In this document: in pieces, positions 14,001 to 14,528 of the stretch | How the letters are laid out: each line of letters starts with the position of its first letter | How positions within the stretch are numbered: position 1 is the first letter of the stretch | Assembly (NCBI GenBank): GCA_036558265.1 | Contig: DATBFY010000692.1 | Location: 1-14,528 of the forward strand | DNA: 14,528 bases | Source of the DNA: RYN-433 sp036558265 | GTDB taxonomy: Bacteria; Planctomycetota; Phycisphaerae; Tepidisphaerales; Tepidisphaeraceae | Direction: 5' to 3' | Notes under the pieces: model-generated | What the model was told of the DNA's origin: nothing | The model's database searches: none | What the model saw: the letters and a program-made list of their open reading frames with translations, nothing else | Program-made: the position numbers and the translations under genes

Positions 14001-14528
14001 GACCCCAAGACGCCGCGGGCCTATCACGACATTCAGACCGCGACCGACACCGACGGGCGGTTCACTTTCCCGAAAGTGCCGCCAGGCCGGGCGTCGGTGG
14101 CTGTTCAGGTCAAGCTCAGTGAGAACATGACCGGCTTCACCCAATCGACTCCCGTCACGGTCAAGGCGGGCGAGACGGTCGAGGTGAACATCGGCGGGAC
14201 GGGCCGGCCCATCGTCGGGCGGATCAAGGCGCCGGCCGAGCTGAAGGATGTGAACTGGTCCGCCAGCCAGAGCGGGTTCATGACCAAGATCTACGCCCCG
14301 CAGCCCAGGTTCCCGGACAACTGGAACGAGATGGAACAGGCTGACCGTCAGAAGTGGATCGACGCCTGGAACAAGAGCGCTGATGGAAAGGCACAGCGCG
14401 AGGCCGTCGAGAAGCGACGCTATTACACGTTGCGGGTCAACCAGGACGGCTCGTTCCGCGCCGATGATGTACCGGCAGGCGAATACCAGGCCAACATCGT
14501 GCTGACCACGGCGTCGGGCAATAACACC
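11013..14528 (+). CDS. BlaR1/MecR1-type M56 zinc metalloprotease with carboxypeptidase-regulatory-like repeats, C-terminus beyond window
   Basis: The frame is open from 11013 to the right edge, giving at least 1172 residues. Hydrophobic helices lie at about 17-41, 51-70, 170-192 and 381-399, the BlaR1-like layout. A Pro/Ala/Thr-rich loop spans about 78-150. The zinc site HELAH (270-274), in LLAHELAHVRRHDYLINLL, and E311 in RVEREHCCDDAVI match family M56. After the last helix the protein lacks a penicillin-binding sensor. Instead there are about seven or eight predicted beta-sandwich repeats of the CarboxypepD_reg type, each opening with a G-x-V-x-D-x-x-G-K-P-x-x-G-like motif. They begin near residues 428, 513, 614, 699, 783, 876, 968 and 1066; the first and last are degenerate. 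With the upstream BlaI-type repressor it forms a two-gene operon. Inferred role: the extracytoplasmic repeats sense an envelope or polymer signal and switch on the protease, leading to repressor cleavage. Confidence 0.92.
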   Translation, partial: MNLLRSVLESSAVERVGWTLVHFVWEGALVALLLAGLLALLRRRSSSTRYVSACAALLVLAALPVVTFVLTPAREVAEVAPGPLLTPPSPKAHTPARAQPIPLPATPPRSSTTLVELSGSRVVTGPDAGRGIEALPASASHAAKPQAWSQTLRASFADWSRRSIDVAAPALPWVVTGWCAGVLALATWNLGGWAAVRRLRRRATGSVGESIANSAARLAGQMGLRRAVRVLQSTLVDSPLVIGAIKPVILLPASLLTGLSPAQVESLLAHELAHVRRHDYLINLLQGVIETLLFYHPAIWWVSRRIRVEREHCCDDAVIALTADRASYVRALAVVAESAATHRASSLTGRLVPAASGGSLLARVRRLLGLPDADTARSPRWLAGAVALVLCLVAATAVVTHGQDKPAAANPDARKDKDFDLPEDKTLDLEVVDKASGEPMPTLTLSVRTDNQTRAFATDAQGHAKIDFAPGSRYMSITAKPVGYVPTQLTWRNDNTKDPVPDKFTLEVEHGTTIGGIIHDEEGKPVEGVTVQLILRRKNESSNACVTTAIWDFPCRTDEQGHWTCDIAPKDLEAPMIRLSHPDYISDEMYNMTPAPPIDKLRDMTGVMVLKKGVAVAGRVLDDQGKPIARAKVMQGRDRFGSHYPETTTNAQGNFRFPQVRGGTDMVLTVTAKGRSPDQKTLRVDAPVENIEFRLAPGHVVHGRVVDPDGKPLAGVMIATDTWRGNRALMFRANTDGQGRWTWNEAPADEVLTDILKQGFMDVRQRSISPSDQEQTFKLTRPMHVAGTVLDAQTGKPVDSFRVLRGTDWGQGQAIYWDRREGRVQSGGKFEFDITYPYPGYAVRIEANGYLPADSRTFHDADAPVTLEFKLKKGQSLTGVVRTPDGKPLAGADVILCPGPNSAYIRNGEIQQRQDSPAVQTDGAGRYALPPQTGQYAVIILHDRGYAMLRSEQLAKSTGDITLQPWGRVTGVLRVGAKPAPPGTMLSVQMREEEPYDPKTPRAYHDIQTATDTDGRFTFPKVPPGRASVAVQVKLSENMTGFTQSTPVTVKAGETVEVNIGGTGRPIVGRIKAPAELKDVNWSASQSGFMTKIYAPQPRFPDNWNEMEQADRQKWIDAWNKSADGKAQREAVEKRRYYTLRVNQDGSFRADDVPAGEYQANIVLTTASGNNT

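Noticed and set aside
12144..14144. Long open frame of 666 codons on the minus strand
   Set aside because: It is antisense to the M56 protease gene, whose plus-strand frame shows a zinc site and repeated family motifs. High GC content leaves opposite frames open, and the minus product has no recognisable domain.

Overview
The window looks like chromosomal DNA of a high-GC member of the Planctomycetota, possibly class Phycisphaerae. This is inferred from four things: a leucyl-tRNA synthetase with a long insertion before its VNWCP segment, a BlaI repressor paired with an M56 protease carrying a large carboxypeptidase-regulatory-like tail, GC-rich palindromic repeats of a kind I associate with this phylum, and few Shine-Dalgarno sites. 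The taxonomy is not proven by anything in the window.

Left part (1-6539) is all on the minus strand. In transcription order it holds a PilZ-domain protein closed by a clear rho-independent terminator; a membrane-bound dCache/SpoIIE-type (PP2C) phosphatase; serC for phosphoserine aminotransferase, with a recognisable promoter; a DUF58 protein; and the N-terminal 382 residues of a TgpA-like (DUF3488) membrane transglutaminase that runs off the left edge. DUF58 and TgpA-like genes form the core of a common MoxR-DUF58-transglutaminase cluster, but no MoxR ATPase gene precedes them here. PilZ (a c-di-GMP receptor fold) and the phosphatase are both signalling proteins. Their terminator and separate upstream regions suggest separate transcription units.

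Right part (6725-14528) is on the plus strand. It holds leuS (998 aa, with insertions including an in-frame palindromic repeat), a perfect 25-bp inverted repeat, a CYTH-domain protein (class IV adenylate cyclase/triphosphatase-like), then a two-gene regulatory operon. That operon starts with two 22-bp operator-like palindromes, followed by a BlaI/MecI-type repressor and, overlapping by ATGA with a strong ribosome binding site, an M56 (BlaR1/MecR1-type) zinc metalloprotease. In place of a penicillin-binding sensor, the protease carries at least seven predicted beta-sandwich carboxypeptidase-regulatory-like repeats and is still open at the right edge (at least 1172 aa). This is the most interesting system in the window: a BlaR/BlaI-like proteolytic switch with an unusual, possibly envelope- or glycan-directed, sensor.

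No rRNA, tRNA, CRISPR array, prophage or transposase gene was seen. No stretch longer than 300 bases is without a gene. The largest gaps (5866-6143, 6540-6724 and 10402-10614) hold the promoter, terminator and operator candidates listed.
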